In this document: positions 60,310 to 64,000 of the stretch, piece by piece
How positions within the stretch are numbered: the stretch's first letter is position 1
Layout of the letters: every line of letters begins with the position of its first letter
Assembly (NCBI RefSeq): GCF_016545825.1
Contig: NC_052618.1
Coordinates: 44,834,196-44,898,195, forward strand
Direction of reading: 5' to 3'
Length of the DNA: 64,000 nt
From: Eucalyptus grandis
Lineage: Eukaryota > Streptophyta > Magnoliopsida > Myrtales > Myrtaceae
Position numbers and translations under genes: made by a program
The notes under the pieces: model-generated
Databases searched by the model: none
The model's input: the letters and a program-made list of their open reading frames with translations, nothing else
What the model was told of the DNA's origin: nothing

Positions 60310-63300
60310 ATGGAGAGAGACTTCTTGGGTTTGGGCTCAAGCGAACCGTCGGGTGTTGTGAAGAAGGAGGAGACGAGCACCGAGGCTTGCGGAGGGTCTG
60401 GTCTGTCACTTTCTTGAATCTGACAGTACCCCATTCTTGTTCAATTACAATCTCTTTCATTTGCTACTTGAGTTATATCTTCAGCTGGACTCCTAACATG
60501 GAATTTGTGAATAATTTGACTTTGAATTTAGCTTCACGCTTCATGATCTGGGGACAATTGAAAGAAGAGAGAATGAATTCTTTTTGCTTTATTATGACAG
60601 TTTAAGACTGATCAGTCTGAGTTGTTACTATGATAATTCGGATTAAGGTTGTTGGAATTAATGCGGAAATTGTTGGATTTTTCTTTTTTGGGTCTAATTT
60701 TCCAGTTTTGGTAGGAGGGGGTTTCTGAAGTGCCTAGTACGGTAAGGGTATGCATTTGAATGGCAGTTTCTTCAGTCTTCATGCCTAATTCTTAACGTGC
60801 CGGACGTTTTTGAAGTTGGAGAACTTTTGCCCTTTAGGCTTCTCACTTTCCCAGCTAGCATGTTAAATACTCGGGTGCCTTTGATCTTATCTGCTTATTA
60901 GTTTTGCACGCTTGATTTGACAGTACAGAGTGAACTTGTGTGACAGCAGACTGGCGTCTTTTCCTCCTTTTTTTTTTTTTTTTTTCTAAATCTAGCTGCT
61001 TATCGGAGATCATGTATATTGATCTGTCCATGTACAGTCTGTTGATTGCATATTATTCCGAGAAAAGTATCTCTCTACTCAATTAAAAAAGAATTTTCAC
61101 ACGGGGCTCGTGGCGGAGTTTCTAGCACTTCTCTAATTGGATTACCCTATGGCTCGGCCGTAATTAGTTGCCTACCTGGAGCAAATTAGTAAAGCAACCC
61201 ACCACCATGGCCCTCACTTATATCCGAGCTCCCAATGGCATTAACCATCTTTAGTTTCTGAGTTGAAAGCATCGAAACGTCCTTGTCACTGGGTTAATCC
61301 TAGGGTGGGTGAGTTACTTGCACTTCACTAAGAAACTGTTCGTGACAGCAAATATTGTACTAGTGCTGAGTTGCATGACTGACCAAGTAATTAAAGATGC
61401 GGGGGTTGAACAAGATGGATGATATGGCTTTCTTGGGATCTCTAGGATTGAACAAAGTTTCGGGAGCAAGATGGCCATTCCTGGAGAAATTCCATGCTGT
61501 TCCTCATTTGAAGCTAGATCTACCGGGACATGGTCTTGTTTTCACCCCAAATTCAGGTCTTCTAGGCGCCGCTTCTACATTGGGAACCACTGAATCAAGG
61601 TAACTGCTTTTGTGATTGAACAAATTCTGTGTTTACTTAGCCAATTTGATAGGCTCAACTGCTAAGACGATAAATGATTCCATAAATGCTCTGGGTTGGA
61701 ACAAAAGTGACTCCTATAGACAATTAAGCAGCTTTCAAGCTGAATGTGTTCACAGCTCCTATCTTTCGTCCACTTATTCCCGATGGATGGTTTTATTTTT
61801 TTCAAGCTATATATTTGCAATTTATTTTCACTCTACAAGCATGATTTTGATTCAGAGCTTGAAGATGCTTAAACTAAATTTTACTATTGGAAATAGCTAT
61901 TGCAGAAATGCTGCCAAGCCTCACGGGTCTCCTCAGTTGACCATCTTCTACGCGGGGACCGTGAAAGTTTACGATGACATCCCTCCTGAAAAAGTGATCT
62001 CTCTCTCTCTCTCTCTCTCTCTCTTCCCCGACTCTATTCCATTTGTGTCTTTTCATGTGAAGATACTCAGTGAAATTCTTGGTATGATATGCAGGTCCAA
62101 GCTATTATGATCCTGGCTGGGAATGGAACTTCTAAATCTCCTAAGGCATCGCACTCAAAATGTTATGTTCACACGCCTACCACCGGGAATATCACTGGCA
62201 ATCACGTGGTTCTGACGCAGCCTATTACACAGCCTTGCTCTGGCCTTTCAAGTCCATTCTCAGTGGCCTCACTTCCGGCTCCTCATTTGGGGAGTGGACT
62301 CACTAACAAGAATGGACCAAAGGAAGGTAACACTGAAGGAGTTACTGCTCTGAGCAAAGTGGACAGTCCAAAGATGGTCGGTGCCATGAGATCAATTGCT
62401 GCAACAACCATGATGTCGACTGGTAGGATTCTGATGTGCACGAAAGTTTTAGCTTGATGTCTCTTTCTCTGTGAAACTTGGTTTTCTCATTTCAAAGTTT
62501 TCTTTTTGTGAGGTAATGCTGCATGATATGTTGGGAATGCGTGGCATGAAGTGCAATGAAGTTGTATGTTGAATAAAACTGATTAAGAAAGAAGGGAGCT
62601 CAAAGTAGAGGAATCGTCTGGGGTTTTTATTCTTGATAGCCAAATGACGATAGATGTCTGTTTCCAGGGTTTTCATCATGTTTAGTCGAAATCTCTGACT
62701 TTCCAGTTTCCCTACATTGACTTCTCTTCCAAGCCCTTTCCCTTTCCCATGTCTTTGTAGCATATGCTCTTGAGACAATTTTTTAAATTGCGCCTCTATT
62801 TTATAGTTTAACATGTTGACTACTGGGACACAGAGATCATATTCTTGGATGTTTCTGCTCTTAGTGAAATTCGGCCTTTTTGCAGCCATCCCTCAGTCTC
62901 CTAAAGCATCCTTGACTCGGTTCTTGGAGAAGCGCAAAGAAAGGTCAGTTATGGAAGATTGCTTTGGAAGCAGATTATACTTCCTGTTAATTATCTCAGG
63001 TGTCTTATGAACTTTTCAACCATGATTGTCTTCAATTCATTCTGGCATGTGGCGTCAAAGAGCTGTCCTGAGCTCAAAATTTTAGTAATCTTGAAAGGCT
63101 TTTTTTTTTGGTGGCTCGACTTAAACGTATTGTCAAATGGCTTGTGGATTTGGCTTTGAATTCATCTAAACAAGTGCCGATAGAGTTACGACATTTTCCT
63201 TCAATTTGGGAGCTGATACTTTGCGGTTTCCGGTTTCAAATGCTTTCAGCGTTGCGTTCATTTGATTTTCCGCAAGTTGTATTGGCCACGAGAGGTGAGA

Positions 63301-63443
63301 CTGACGTTTCATCCCAATGCAGGCTAAGAAATGCCGCACCATACAACCTCGGCAAGAGCTTGTCCCTGGAGTGTGCATCGCCGGACTCCAGTCCCATGAA
63401 GCTCTCTTCTGGTCCTGCTCTGGACAAGCACTGTACTCGGTGA
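60310..63443 (+). CDS. JAZ repressor, JAZ3/JAZ4 type (TIFY6), gene 2 (shortened)
   Basis: Six exons: 60310-60400, 61446-61599, 61906-61993, 62095-62422, 62886-62943, 63323-63443, GT-AG introns, joining to a 279-residue open frame. It is the tandem duplicate of gene 1: exon 1 (91 bases), the long exon (328) and the Jas exon (58) have identical lengths and phases. The second exon fuses the start of gene 1 exon 2 (ARWPFLEKFHAVPHLK) to the end of its exon 3 (LPGHGLVFTPNSG...TLGTTES), so the second intron and most of the variable middle are gone. TIFY motif TIFYAGTVKVYDD and Jas motif SLTRFLEKRKER.....PY are complete. The degron part is AIPQSPKASL, with SP where gene 1 has AR. Whether the protein is made and how stable it is is not known. 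Confidence 0.9.
61998..62024. repeat. (CT)n tract at a 5' splice site of JAZ gene 2
   Basis: A CT run begins 5 bases after the donor AAA|GTGATC in the intron that follows the TIFY exon. Gene 1 has only a short CT-rich stretch here. Confidence 0.85.
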
Positions 63444-64000
63444 TGCGTAAGGCTTTTAGGATTTTGATGTGCTTGATTTTTCTCGTTTGTGTAATGAAAT
63501 GGGATGGTATTGACCTAGTTTGTAATGTCCCGGTGCAGTCCTTGTACGGCCTAAATAGTTTATCAGCGCTGGTGCTTTTTGTAACCTAATCACGAGATGA
63601 ATAGTCTGTTAATTCGTGCAACGAAACAAGGTGCTTGATTTGAATTACTCGAACGACTCCTGTAAAATCTTTTCTGATACATATCGGAATTCTGTGATGG
63701 AACAATGTATCCTTCGAAGAATGGGCCTCTGAAGCGCCATTTCCGTTCCCAGCTTCACCATTCGCGTTGTCCCAGCATCCCACTGCGCACATCGAAATGG
63801 GGTCGGACGGATCTATCAATCGTACTACCAACATGTATTGTCTGAACCTGTCATGTGTAGTAGTCGTTAAAAGATAGTGGTCCGTCCTGATTGTAGCCTC
63901 TTATCTTTACCATCCTTGAGTAATAGAGAAGCTTTCGTCAACCTCAAAATGGTTCTTCAAGTCTAGATCTCCTCATCTTGTTTATCGTCTGTAATGAAAT
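63444..64000. other. 3' flank of JAZ gene 2
   Basis: Presumed 3' UTR and downstream DNA. A minus-strand frame at 63586-63834 is not recognised. No further gene is supported. Confidence 0.5.

Noticed and set aside
1..64000. CRISPR array, bacterial operon or phage-like system
   Set aside because: Spliced genes, LTR elements and MITEs show plant nuclear DNA; no spaced repeat array was seen.

Overview
This is a plant nuclear window from a dicot. It has intron-containing genes with GT-AG introns, LTR retrotransposons primed by initiator tRNA-Met, many small non-autonomous transposons (MITEs), AT-rich intergenic DNA with GC-rich promoters, and plant-only gene families (JAZ/TIFY, PUX). The repeat style suggests a woody rosid, possibly Myrtaceae, but that is an inference from general impression and not a proof. 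A run of 100 N at 31592-31691 marks a scaffold join.

Layout. 1-6200: intergenic DNA with a hAT-type MITE (3271-3939), a probable PIF/Harbinger-type MITE (4282-5001) and a SINE-like unit (about 5686-5910). 6219-6668: a single-exon BAP31-like ER membrane protein gene directly behind a (CT)n tract. 7003-14120: a complete but coding-dead Ty1/copia element with matching LTRs and target duplication. 16124-19999: a second copia element on the minus strand that lacks reverse transcriptase and RNase H.

20764-31591 and 39786-51640 are two copies of one segment of about 11 kb. Each carries the gene for PUX2 (plant UBX protein: zinc finger, PUB, UBX), three coding exons. Each copy has single-base losses in base runs at places where the other copy is intact, so each breaks alone while together they imply one intact frame. 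Between them lies the N gap and a large inverted repeat (31692-33805 against 37761-39780) whose arms carry the 5' part of a SYLF (YSC84-like) gene. The minus-strand copy keeps the 3' exons but has a stop and frameshifts. The plus-strand copy is cut off and followed by fragments of a Sec14/CRAL-TRIO gene and of at least one other gene. The duplication may be real or may be two haplotypes placed side by side; the sequence alone does not decide.

52400-64000: a tandem pair of JAZ repressors of the JAZ3/JAZ4 (TIFY6) type, 386 and 279 residues as modelled, both with the intron inside the Jas motif. The second has lost most of the variable middle by fusion of exons 2 and 3 and carries an altered JA-Ile degron. 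A 1.17-kb foldback element with a GC-rich tandem-repeat core lies between them. The JAZ proteins act in the nucleus as jasmonate co-repressors of MYC-type factors, and the first gene has two G-boxes upstream, the expected site for MYC feedback.
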